The notes below the pieces were generated by a model. The model was not told where the DNA came from. It made no database searches and saw nothing but the letters and a program-made list of their open reading frames with translations. From Halalkalicoccus subterraneus (lineage in GTDB: Archaea; Halobacteriota; Halobacteria; Halobacteriales; Halalkalicoccaceae), in assembly GCF_003697815.1 (NCBI RefSeq), contig NZ_RDQG01000007.1:1-64000 (forward strand): DNA of 64,000 bases, read 5' to 3'. Of the stretch, positions 42,840 to 50,503 are shown piece by piece (the first letter of the stretch is position 1; every line of letters begins with the position of its first letter). The position numbers and the translations under genes were made by a program.

Positions 42840-42853
42840 TTCGAATCCCGTCA
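42840..42853 (+). repeat. 14-nt tRNA T-arm fragment
   Basis: TTCGAATCCCGTCA is identical to the T loop and 3' T stem of tRNA-Arg(CCT) at 26494-26507. Here it lies alone in a non-coding gap (42787-43021), with no cloverleaf around it. It may be a scar of an integration event. Confidence 0.5.
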
Positions 42854-43021
42854 GGGTTTAATAGATCCGTTGGAAACCGTCCCGTCCTCTCCCGTCGGAT
42901 CTCCGTCTTTCTCTACCGTGGCATCCACCCTCGATTCGTATACTAACTACTACTGGTTGAATTGTGAATTGTTGCATTATATTTAATCCGGGATGATCTG
43001 TTGATCGATGTGGTGTCTTTG

Positions 43022-43753
43022 ATGCCACAACAGAAAACGAATACAGCGGACGAGAGTGGGATCGGTCGGCGGACGGTACTCAAAACCGGAATCGCCGTAT
43101 CAGCGGCAGTTATGGGTATTTCCGCGACGAGTCCGGGAATAGCGCAGTCGGAACTGAGCTTATCGCTTGACGTGGATGCAGAGGCGGAGACAGTTACCAT
43201 CGTCAATAACGGTGATTCGGCGGTTGACCTCACGGGCTATCAGATGAACTTCGAGGCGGGCGGGGATAGCGAAGTCGACCAAACCCGTACGCTCGCGGGC
43301 GAGGTCATCATCGAGGCTGGTGACTCCGTGACAGTTGCGACGGGTGCGGGCGACGAGGGTGATGTGTCGCTTGAAGACCCGTATGAGGGCGAGGTCCTGA
43401 ACAATGAGAATCCGGATGTGGTTGCGTTGTTGTCACCGGAAGGCAATGTAGTTGCTTCCACGGATGAGACCGGAAGCCCGGATGAGTCGGGTGACGAAGA
43501 GGACAGCTCAGGGGATGATGAAGGTCCGACGGAAGAGAATGGGGACGAGAACGAGTCGGAATCCGATGATTTAGAGGGTGAGTCGGACTCGGAGATCGAG
43601 GATGAAGACCAGGACAACGACGGAGATGACGGGACAGGTGATTCGGATGCGTCCTCAAATGAGGACTGCCCGGAAGAAGAACCAGAACCGGAGGACGACT
43701 GTCCTGAGGAAAAGCCGGAGCCGGAACCTGAGGACGATTGTCCGGACGAATAG
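43022..43753 (+). CDS. Secreted lamin-tail-domain protein with Cys/Pro/Glu repeat tail
   Basis: A 243-residue exported protein. A Tat-type signal (GRRTVLKTGIAVSAAVMGIS) ends near residue 45. Residues about 46-140 form a lamin-tail-like beta sandwich (AETVTIVNNGDSAVDLTGYQ, GEVIIEAGDSVTVATGAG, NPDVVALLSPEGNVVAS). The remaining 100 residues are an acidic Asp/Glu/Ser linker that ends in three imperfect copies of E-D-C-P-E-E-x-P-E-P, one Cys each. The ATG at 43022 is chosen; the TTG 21 bases upstream is less likely. A TATA-like ATTATATTTAAT lies at 42976-42987. Surface structural or adhesive role is a guess. Confidence 0.75.
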   Translation: MPQQKTNTADESGIGRRTVLKTGIAVSAAVMGISATSPGIAQSELSLSLDVDAEAETVTIVNNGDSAVDLTGYQMNFEAGGDSEVDQTRTLAGEVIIEAGDSVTVATGAGDEGDVSLEDPYEGEVLNNENPDVVALLSPEGNVVASTDETGSPDESGDEEDSSGDDEGPTEENGDENESESDDLEGESDSEIEDEDQDNDGDDGTGDSDASSNEDCPEEEPEPEDDCPEEKPEPEPEDDCPDE

Positions 43754-43895
43754 AGAGTAAGTAACGAATCGTCACCAGATTCTTCTCTTTGTTTGGTCCT
43801 TATGACTGTCTTTCGACACGTCCGCTGAACTTCGAGTTATACGAATGGAAGAGTAAAAACCGACCCGAGCAGGCGCAAATCGAGTCGGATCGGAG

Positions 43896-43967
43896 TGGAC
43901 TCGCCGGGATTTGAACCCGGGGCCTCTCCCATGCCAAGGGAGTGATCTACCACTGATCTACGAGCCC
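43896..43967 (-). tRNA. tRNA-Ala (anticodon GGC)
   Basis: On the minus strand the 72-nt cloverleaf begins GGGCTCG (43967-43961) and ends CGAGTCC plus discriminator A (43896). The third acceptor pair is G3-U70, the identity element of alanine tRNAs. The anticodon stem CTCCC/GGGAG encloses TTGGCAT (anticodon GGC). No intron. Its 3' end faces the low-GC patch at 41.8-43.8 kb. Confidence 0.96.
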
Positions 43968-44190
43968 TCGCACTCCCCGCTATCCGGGGTAGAATCATAA
44001 ACGCTTCGAACCCCGTTCGCATCCCTTCATCCGGCGGGAGTCGCAACCCTTTAGCCGCCGGGTGGACGATCTACGATGGGAACAGCACGGCCGCAAATCC
44101 GACTCGCCACGGGTTCTCATCTCGTGGCTTGGGATTGCGGTAGTGCACGTAACGTGCCGTCTGCGGTCTGTGCGGTTCCTATCCTCGACT

Positions 44191-44655
44191 ATGGCACGAA
44201 TGCATACACGCCGTCGCGGCTCGTCCGGTTCGGACAGGCCGGCGGCAGACGAACCACCGGAGTGGAGCGACGTCGACGAAAGCGAGATCGAATCGCGCGT
44301 CGTCGAACTCGCAGAACAGGGACACGACCCCAGCCAGATCGGTATGAAGCTGCGCGACGAGGGCGTCAAGGGAACCCCGATCCCGAACGTCAAGCTCGCC
44401 ACGGACAAGAAGCTCGGCGAGATCCTCGAAGAGAACGACGCCTCGCCCGACGTTCCGGAGGACCTCCGGAACCTGATGGAGCGGGCGATCCGCCTGCGCG
44501 AACACATGCAGGACAACCAACAGGACGCCCAGAACAAGCGCGCACTCCAGAACACGGAGGCAAAAGTCCGACGGCTCGTCAACTACTACCGCGGCGACGA
44601 GTTGCCCGCGGACTTCCGCTACACCTACCAGAACGCCCAGGAAATCCTCGAATAA
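44191..44655 (+). CDS. rps15: 30S ribosomal protein S15
   Basis: A 154-residue archaeal/eukaryal-type S15 (eukaryal uS15). It begins MARMHTRRRGSSGSDRP and carries the S15 core (LRNLMERAIRLREHMQDNQQ, LQNTEAKVRRLVNYYRG). It binds 16S rRNA in the platform of the small subunit. The start at 44191 fits the universal N-terminus. Its stop overlaps the next ATG (TAATG), beginning a four-gene operon of overlapping genes. Confidence 0.97.
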   Translation: MARMHTRRRGSSGSDRPAADEPPEWSDVDESEIESRVVELAEQGHDPSQIGMKLRDEGVKGTPIPNVKLATDKKLGEILEENDASPDVPEDLRNLMERAIRLREHMQDNQQDAQNKRALQNTEAKVRRLVNYYRGDELPADFRYTYQNAQEILE

Positions 44656-45689
44656 TGGCCGTCACGGGTCGATCGGAACGCGATCTCGCCGCCCGCCTCG
44701 CGGACTCGGAGTTCGTCCGGGTAGCTCCGCGTGCAGAGGGCGAGTCGATCGCGGCTGCCGGAGTGCTCTTAGGAGCGCTCGCGGCCCGATCGATCCCGTT
44801 TCAGGCCCGCGTCGTCCCGCTTACCGAGGACCTGCCCGAAGAAGCGACCGTTCCGATCGGCTTTGCCGACGGGTTCGCGGCGGATCGCCCGGCCGGCGCG
44901 GTCGCGGCCGACCTCGCACGTGAACTCGACCACGACCCGGAGCCCGGTCTCGCGCTCGCGAGTCGGTTGCTCGGGGGCGACGACCCCGAGACCGATCTCG
45001 AACGACGGACCGGCGTGGGGATTCCCACGGCGGATCTGGCCGATGGACTTGCCCACTCGACGCTGTTTCACGCGAGTTTCTCGGGCGAGGAGACCGCGGC
45101 CGGCGCGGAACTCGCGGAACTCGCCGACGACGACCGGATGGTAGCCTCATTGGCCGCGCTCGACGCCGTCGGTTCGGAATCGGCGAGCGAGCGCGCCGCG
45201 ACGGCGATCGAGCGGGCGCTTCGCCCGCACGCCACCCCCGAGGGTCCCTTCGAAACCGCGGAGGGGCTCGCGGACGTACTCGACTGTCTCGCTCGCGACG
45301 CGCCGGGGATCGCCCTCGCGCTCGCAATGGGTCACGACGTGCGGACGAGCGCGCTCGACGCCTGGCGCGCCCACTCGAAAGCGGCCCACAGTGCGATCCG
45401 CGAGGCCGACACGGGCCGGTATGACGGCCTGTTCGTCGCCCGTATCGCCGAGGGGCCGGTCGAGACGGTCGCCCGGCTCGTTCGGAACTTTCGCTCGCCC
45501 GAGCCCGTTACCCTCGTCGTCTCCGAGACGGAGGCGGGGGCGGCGGGCGACGAAGGGATCGGCGAGGCGATGGCCGGGGCCGCGGCGTCGATCGACGGAA
45601 CCGGCGGGGGCACCCTTTCGCGGGGTGTTGCCCAGTTCGACTGCCCGCCCGAGGCGTTCCTCGAAGCGTTCAGGGAGGCAATGACATGA
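44655..45689 (+). CDS. Inactivated DHH/RecJ-like protein
   Basis: A 344-residue protein that aligns with the DHH/RecJ superfamily but lacks the metal ligands. Where the active relative at 50500-52398 has RHHADGDGMCAA, this one has APRAEGESIAAA, so His-His-Asp-Asp are replaced by Pro-Arg-Glu-Glu; no Asp-His-His triad is found later. The C-terminal DHHA1-like part is preserved (YDGLFVARIAEGPVETVARL, GGTLSRGVAQFDCPPE). Inactive RecJ relatives act as replication (Cdc45-like) or RNA-processing partners in archaea. The gene lies between S15 and Pcc1 with overlaps on both sides, so it is translated with them. Confidence 0.8.
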   Translation: MAVTGRSERDLAARLADSEFVRVAPRAEGESIAAAGVLLGALAARSIPFQARVVPLTEDLPEEATVPIGFADGFAADRPAGAVAADLARELDHDPEPGLALASRLLGGDDPETDLERRTGVGIPTADLADGLAHSTLFHASFSGEETAAGAELAELADDDRMVASLAALDAVGSESASERAATAIERALRPHATPEGPFETAEGLADVLDCLARDAPGIALALAMGHDVRTSALDAWRAHSKAAHSAIREADTGRYDGLFVARIAEGPVETVARLVRNFRSPEPVTLVVSETEAGAAGDEGIGEAMAGAAASIDGTGGGTLSRGVAQFDCPPEAFLEAFREAMT

Positions 45690-45925
45690 GACGAATCGAG
45701 ATCCGAACGACACACGACGATCCCGCGCTCGTCGCGCGCTCGATCGCGCCGGACAACACACCGGAGATGGAGACGCGAACGGTCGACGAGCGGGTGGTAA
45801 CGACGATCACGCGCGATTCGACGGGCGGCCTGCGGACGACGGCCGACGACTACGTCGTAAACCTCGCGGTCGCCGACGAGGTGGCACAGCTCTCAGACCG
45901 ACAGACGACACCCAATCATGAGTGA
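45686..45925 (+). CDS. pcc1: KEOPS complex subunit Pcc1
   Basis: A 79-residue protein of the Pcc1 family, the small dimerising subunit of the KEOPS complex that makes t6A at position 37 of ANN-decoding tRNAs. Visible features are the N-terminal strand RRIEIRTTH, ARSIAPDN and LRTTADDYVVNLAVADEV with its helix-strand core. It overlaps the DHH-like gene by four bases (ATGA) and the S3Ae start by eight. Length is normal. Confidence 0.9.
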   Translation: MRRIEIRTTHDDPALVARSIAPDNTPEMETRTVDERVVTTITRDSTGGLRTTADDYVVNLAVADEVAQLSDRQTTPNHE

Positions 45926-46553
45926 ACGATCAGTTTCCCGACAGCAGCAACAGAAGCGGTGGTACACCGTGCACGCCCCCGAGCAGTTCGACCGGGCGGA
46001 GCTCGGCCAATCACCTGCAAACGAACCGAACCAGCTCCTCGAGCGTAACCTCGAGACGACGCTCGGCGAGCTGACGAACAACGCAAGCGAGAACAACATC
46101 AAGCTCACGTTCAAGATCAACGACGTGGGCAGCGACGCCGCGTACACCGAGTTCATCAAACACGAACTCACGCGCGACTACCTGCGCAGCCTCGTGCGAC
46201 GGGGCGCCTCGAAGATCGACGCCTACGTCACGGTGCTGACGACCGACGACTACCGCGTTCAGGTCCAGCCCGTCGCCTTCACGACCAAGAAGGCCGACCA
46301 CAGCCAGGAACACGCCATCCGCAAGCGGATGATCGAGATGGTCGAGGAGGCCGGCGAGGAGCGCACCTTCGAAGGGCTCGTTGACAGCATCATCGAGGGA
46401 CGCCTCTCGAGTGCGATCTACGGGGAGGCCAAGACGATCTACCCGCTTCGCCGGGTGGAGGTTCAGAAGCTCACCCTCGAAGCCCGACCCGAAGAGGTCG
46501 CAGAAGAGGAGGAAACGGCCGTCGACGTCGACGAAACGGACGTCGAGGCGTAA
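45918..46553 (+). CDS. rps3ae: 30S ribosomal protein S3Ae
   Basis: A 211-residue archaeal/eukaryal ribosomal protein (eS1). It shows KRWYTVHAPEQFDRAELGQS near the N-terminus, YLRSLVRRGASKIDAYVTV and KTIYPLRRVEVQKLTLEA, followed by a highly acidic tail (EEEETAVDVDETD). It closes the S15, DHH-like, Pcc1, S3Ae operon. Its ATG lies inside the end of pcc1. Confidence 0.96.
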   Translation: MSERSVSRQQQQKRWYTVHAPEQFDRAELGQSPANEPNQLLERNLETTLGELTNNASENNIKLTFKINDVGSDAAYTEFIKHELTRDYLRSLVRRGASKIDAYVTVLTTDDYRVQVQPVAFTTKKADHSQEHAIRKRMIEMVEEAGEERTFEGLVDSIIEGRLSSAIYGEAKTIYPLRRVEVQKLTLEARPEEVAEEEETAVDVDETDVEA

Positions 46554-46567
46554 CTCGGTCGCGTTCG

Positions 46568-46984
46568 CTACTTTTCGACGACGATCCGACCGATCATCCC
46601 GCCGCGTTCGTGGGGGATGCAGTAGTACTCGTGCTCGCCCGGCGTCTCGAAGGTGTGTTCGAACCGATCGCCGGTGTAGATCGATCCCTCGCGGTCGTCG
46701 TACCACGCCTTTCGAGCCGCGTTTTCGCCCTCGAATTCGCCGGTCGAAAAGAAGACCGCCCCCTCGGGCTGACCGCCGTCGTAGGCGGTGACGGTGTGGG
46801 CCCGCGAACCGGTGTTCTCCCAGGTCACGGTGTCGCCGACTTCGACGGTGTAGGCGTCGGGCAGGAACTCGTGGGCGCTCATCCCGATGTCGTGGCTCTC
46901 GGTCAGACTTGCGATGGCGGTACAGCCCCCTAAAGCGACAAGCGAGCCGCCGCCGACGGCAGCGAGGAACGCGCGCCGTTGCAT
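46568..46984 (-). CDS. Halocyanin-like blue copper lipoprotein
   Basis: A 138-residue cupredoxin. The N-terminus has a twin Arg and lipobox LGGC (Cys about residue 21), so it is probably Tat-exported and membrane-anchored. The type 1 copper ligands are visible: His in SRAHTVTAYD, then Cys, His and Met in YYCIPHERGGM. It would carry electrons at the outer face, e.g. to or from terminal oxidases. It converges with S3Ae with a 14-base gap. Confidence 0.92.
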   Translation of the reverse strand: MQRRAFLAAVGGGSLVALGGCTAIASLTESHDIGMSAHEFLPDAYTVEVGDTVTWENTGSRAHTVTAYDGGQPEGAVFFSTGEFEGENAARKAWYDDREGSIYTGDRFEHTFETPGEHEYYCIPHERGGMIGRIVVEK

Positions 46985-47099
46985 ACGATCGACTCGGATC
47001 CGGCGAGCCTATAGGCTGTCGGTCGCCGGTGTCGGGACGCGGCGACCCTGCATGCGCCCGATTCACAACGGATAAAAGTGCGGTGTGCGAGCGGGTGGT

Positions 47100-47807
47100 A
47101 TGGACTTCGCGCCCCGTTTCGTCGGCCGGTTGGGGGTTGCCGACGCGGTCACGACGGGCAACGCCGCGCTCGGCTTTCTGTCGGCCGCGGTCGCGACGGT
47201 CGACGTGGCGCTCGCGGCGCAGTTCGTTCTGCTCGCGGCGGTTCTCGACGGTGTCGATGGCGTACTCGCCCGGCGCTACGGTGGCACGCGGGTCGGGCCA
47301 TACCTCGATTCGCTCGCGGACGTCGCTTCCTTCGGCGTTGCCCCCGCCATGCTCGTGGTCGCGATCGTCGGCGACGACCTCGGCTCCGCGATCGAACGGG
47401 CCGTTGCCTTCGGGATTCCCGCGCTGTTCGTCGCGATGGCGGTCGTCCGACTGGGGCTGTATACGGCCTACGACGCGACCCGCACGACGACCGGCGGCGT
47501 GCCGAGCACCCTCGCGGCGACCACGCTCGGAGCGGCGGTACTCGCGGGGGTCGAGACCCCGGCAGCGGTGCTCGCGATCACCGCCGCGTTCTGTTATCTG
47601 ATGGTCTCGCCCATCGAGTATCCCGACCTGCTCGCCCGGGACGCGCTGTTGATGGGCGTCGTTCACGTGCTCGCCGTCGTGATTCCCGGGTTTCAGGGCG
47701 GGATGTTCCCCGTTGCGCTGTTGACGTTGTCGCTCGCGTACCTCCTGTTGGGGCCGTGGCTCTACTGGGGCGAGGCGGAACGCGATGGGGAAGGGAAACG
47801 CTCATAG
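47100..47807 (+). CDS. pssA: CDP-alcohol phosphatidyltransferase (archaetidylserine synthase-like)
   Basis: A 235-residue membrane enzyme with about six to seven hydrophobic segments. The family motif D-G-x2-A-R-x8-G-x3-D-x3-D is present in LDGVDGVLARRYGGTRVGPY followed by LDSLAD. The product is probably an ether phospholipid such as archaetidylserine, made from CDP-archaeol; an inositol- or glycerol-phosphate product cannot be ruled out. The start at 47100 (MDFAPRF) is preferred over the in-frame ATG 15 bases upstream. It is followed by the HEAT-repeat gene after 23 bases. Confidence 0.87.
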   Translation: MDFAPRFVGRLGVADAVTTGNAALGFLSAAVATVDVALAAQFVLLAAVLDGVDGVLARRYGGTRVGPYLDSLADVASFGVAPAMLVVAIVGDDLGSAIERAVAFGIPALFVAMAVVRLGLYTAYDATRTTTGGVPSTLAATTLGAAVLAGVETPAAVLAITAAFCYLMVSPIEYPDLLARDALLMGVVHVLAVVIPGFQGGMFPVALLTLSLAYLLLGPWLYWGEAERDGEGKRS

Positions 47808-47830
47808 GCCGTTCGGCCGCACCTCACGGT

Positions 47831-49348
47831 ATGAGCGAGGACGCCCCCGACGAAAGCGAGGAGGTTCCCTCCGACGAGGCCGAGGAGGCGGCGTCGGGCG
47901 AGGAACCCGAAGAACAGCCCGACGACGAGCCAGCCGAGGCCGACGACGCCGAGGAGACCGGTGGCACCGACGGTGAGGAGAGCGATGCGGCCGAGGAAAC
48001 CGAGGCGATCGACGAGAGCGCCACGGACGAACAGGAGGAGGACGACGACACCGAGGACGACGAGGCGGATGCGGAGGACGGCGACTCCGATGCGGCCGAG
48101 GACGACACGGAAGGGGAGGAGTCGACCGAGCTGATCGAGCCCCTCACCGAGGAGACGCTTTCCGAGCGCCTCGACGGCGCGGAGGCCGCCCTGGAGGAGG
48201 CCGAAACCGAATCGGACCTCGACGACGTTTCGGCGACGCTCGTCTCGATCGGCAACGACATCGAGGAGGCCGACCTGCCCGAACCCGACGAGGGCGACGG
48301 AGACGACGAGGACGCAGACGACCCCCAGGAGGCGCTCGAATCGCGCCTCTCGAACCTGCAGGACGAACTCGAATCCCAGCGCGGACCCTACAGCGAGGAC
48401 GTCATCGAGGGGATCGAGGAGGCCGGAACGACCATCGAGGAGACCCGCTGGACCGAGGCGGGCGAGGACGAACTCGTCGCGCCCGTCCGGGAGTTCGTCG
48501 AGCGCGAAAACGAGATCCTCGGAACCGACCTCGGCCTCGACGGGGAGGAGCCCGCGAGCCTCGTTTCGACCCTCGAGACCGCCGCGGCGGCCGTCGGCGA
48601 CGCCTCGCTCGATCCCGACGAGGACGAAGAGGAGATCGCCCAACTCGTCGAGGCGGTCGAGGAACTGCAGTCGGGACTCGACGCCGCCGAGGGGTGGGAC
48701 GACCTGAGTACGCGTGAGAAGCTCACGGCCCACGGCTTTTACGACGTGCTCGACCACCGCAAGGACTACCCCCCCGAGTGGCACGCGATCAAGGTCTACG
48801 AGAAGCGCGGCGAGCCCGAGCCGATCCTGCTCGCGCTCGACCAGCTCAACTCGGAGTTCATGGAGCGCCACTGCGTCGAGTCGCTCACCCGGATGGGATC
48901 GGTCGAAGCCCTCGACGTCATGACCCAGCGCGCCCAGAAGCGCAATAAACCCGCGATCAAGGCGCTCGGCAAGATCGGGAGCGACGAACCCATCGAGATG
49001 CTCACGGAATACGCGGGCTCCGACGGCGACCCCAAACTCCAGCTCGTCACGCTGAAGGCGCTCGGGGAGGTCGGGAGCGAGGAGGCCACCCAGGCCGTCG
49101 CCGACCGGCTCACCTCCGAGAACCCCGAGGTCCGGAGTGCCGCCGCCCGCTCGCTCGGGCTGATCGGCGACACCCGTGCGATCTCGCCGCTGTCGGACGT
49201 GCTCGAAAACGACGAATCCGATACGGTGCGCGCCAGCGCCGCATGGGCACTCAACCAGATCGGAACGCAGGACGCCCTCGATGCGGTCGAGCCGTACGCC
49301 GACGATCGCGCCTTCCTCGTGCAGGCTGAAGCCGAGAAAGTCGCCTAA
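47831..49348 (+). CDS. HEAT-repeat protein with acidic N-terminal half
   Basis: A 505-residue soluble protein. Residues 1-100 are almost only Glu, Asp, Ala, Ser and Thr and must be disordered. The middle part is helical (ERLDGAEAALEEAETESDLD). The C-terminal 200 residues hold HEAT/PBS-lyase-like repeats of about 30 residues: GSVEALDVMTQRAQKRNKPA, DPKLQLVTLKALGEVGSEEA and NPEVRSAAARSLGLIGDTRA. Such arrays are protein-binding scaffolds. The partner is unknown. Confidence 0.85.
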   Translation: MSEDAPDESEEVPSDEAEEAASGEEPEEQPDDEPAEADDAEETGGTDGEESDAAEETEAIDESATDEQEEDDDTEDDEADAEDGDSDAAEDDTEGEESTELIEPLTEETLSERLDGAEAALEEAETESDLDDVSATLVSIGNDIEEADLPEPDEGDGDDEDADDPQEALESRLSNLQDELESQRGPYSEDVIEGIEEAGTTIEETRWTEAGEDELVAPVREFVERENEILGTDLGLDGEEPASLVSTLETAAAAVGDASLDPDEDEEEIAQLVEAVEELQSGLDAAEGWDDLSTREKLTAHGFYDVLDHRKDYPPEWHAIKVYEKRGEPEPILLALDQLNSEFMERHCVESLTRMGSVEALDVMTQRAQKRNKPAIKALGKIGSDEPIEMLTEYAGSDGDPKLQLVTLKALGEVGSEEATQAVADRLTSENPEVRSAAARSLGLIGDTRAISPLSDVLENDESDTVRASAAWALNQIGTQDALDAVEPYADDRAFLVQAEAEKVA

Positions 49349-49360
49349 GACCGAGAAACG

Positions 49361-49369
49361 TTTTTATAC
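49361..49369 (+). promoter_or_regulatory. TATA box of the PLD-like gene
   Basis: TTTTTATAC is centred about 26 bases before the GTG start at 49391, which supports that start and a leaderless mRNA. The T-run may also end the HEAT-repeat gene transcript. Confidence 0.55.
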
Positions 49370-49390
49370 AGAGAGGGAACCAGACGGCGC

Positions 49391-50503
49391 GTGTCACGGG
49401 CACGTCCCCTCCTCGTCTGTCTGCTCGTCATCGCCTGTCTCGGTGTCGCGAGCGTCGCCGCCGCGCCGGCCGAGCCGACTCTCGTCGAAGTCTACCCCAA
49501 CACCAACCACGACGGCAACGCCGGCGAGTACGTCGTCATCGACTTTCCCGACGGAAGCGATCCCTCGGCGTTCTCGCTGACCGACGGGGAGACGACCACG
49601 CCGCTCGGCAACGGAACCGTCTCCGGGCCCGTCGCGTTCTCGCGCTCCCCGGAGATCACCCGCGAGAAGGTCGACGTCCCGGTCTTCGAACTCCCCGAAC
49701 ACTTCGCGATGGCCCAGTCGGGCGAGACGATCCGTCTCCATCGTGGCTCCGAACTCGTCGACGAGACGACCTACGAGCGCGCGTCCCCGAGCGAGCGGTG
49801 GGTGCTCACGGACGCCGGCTGGGAGTGGCGGGCGCGCGGTGCGACCGCGTTCGAGGCGCGCGATCACTCTGCGGAGCGGGCGACGGCCTTTGCCCTGCCC
49901 GACTCGCCCGAGGTCCCGATCGAGACTCTCGCGAGCGCCGACGAGCGCCTCTATCTGGCGGGCTACTCGTTTCACTCCGAACCCGCGAGCGAGGCGCTCA
50001 TCGCGGCCCACGACCGGGGCGTCGAGGTACGCGTGCTCGTCGACGGGACGCCCGTCGGCGGCCAGACCGAGGCGGAGGCCGATGCCCTCGATCAGCTCGT
50101 TGAGGCGGGGATCGACGTCAGGGTCTTCGACGGCCCCGCGACCCGCTATCGGTTCCATCACCCCAAATACGCCGTCGTGGACGACCGGGCGCTCGTCCTC
50201 ACGGAGAACTGGAAGCCGACCGGAACGGGCGGGGGATCGAGTCGCGGTTGGGGCGTCGTGGTCGACGACCGCCGGACGATGGTCGGGAGCATCAACTGGA
50301 ACGCGAACTCGGTCGAGAACAACCGCGAAGTGGCCGTGATCGTCGATAGCGAGGGGGTAGCGAGCCACTTCGCGGCGGTTTTCGATGCCGACTGGGGTGG
50401 CGAGAGCGAGGGATCGATCCCCGTCGGGATCGGCCTCGGGGTCGCCGCCGCGGTCGGCGTCGCGGTGGTAGTCGGCTCGCGCGTGCTCCGGTTCGAGGGT
50501 TAG
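49391..50503 (+). CDS. Secreted lamin-tail plus phospholipase-D-like protein
   Basis: A 370-residue protein with a Sec-type signal (1-25), a lamin-tail-like beta domain (about 28-150, LVEVYPNTNHDGNAGEYVVI) and a PLD-like domain (about 170-335), then a C-terminal membrane helix (GIGLGVAAAVGVAVVVGS). The first PLD motif has H-x-K-x4-D (HHPKYAVVDD) but LTENW in place of GSxNW. The second has GSINWNANS but no HxK. One catalytic His thus serves the domain, so activity would need dimerisation, or it is lost. It is held outside the cell by the C-terminal anchor. Start is GTG, placed by the TATA box. Confidence 0.82.
   Translation: MSRARPLLVCLLVIACLGVASVAAAPAEPTLVEVYPNTNHDGNAGEYVVIDFPDGSDPSAFSLTDGETTTPLGNGTVSGPVAFSRSPEITREKVDVPVFELPEHFAMAQSGETIRLHRGSELVDETTYERASPSERWVLTDAGWEWRARGATAFEARDHSAERATAFALPDSPEVPIETLASADERLYLAGYSFHSEPASEALIAAHDRGVEVRVLVDGTPVGGQTEAEADALDQLVEAGIDVRVFDGPATRYRFHHPKYAVVDDRALVLTENWKPTGTGGGSSRGWGVVVDDRRTMVGSINWNANSVENNREVAVIVDSEGVASHFAAVFDADWGGESEGSIPVGIGLGVAAAVGVAVVVGSRVLRFEG

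Noticed and set aside
43001-43021. TTG start 21 bases upstream of the lamin-tail protein
   Set aside because: The ATG at 43022 gives a better-formed Tat signal, and TTG starts are rare in this window.
46011-47666. 551-codon open frame on the - strand across S3Ae, halocyanin and the phosphatidyltransferase
   Set aside because: It covers three unrelated recognised genes and has an Arg-rich shadow composition.
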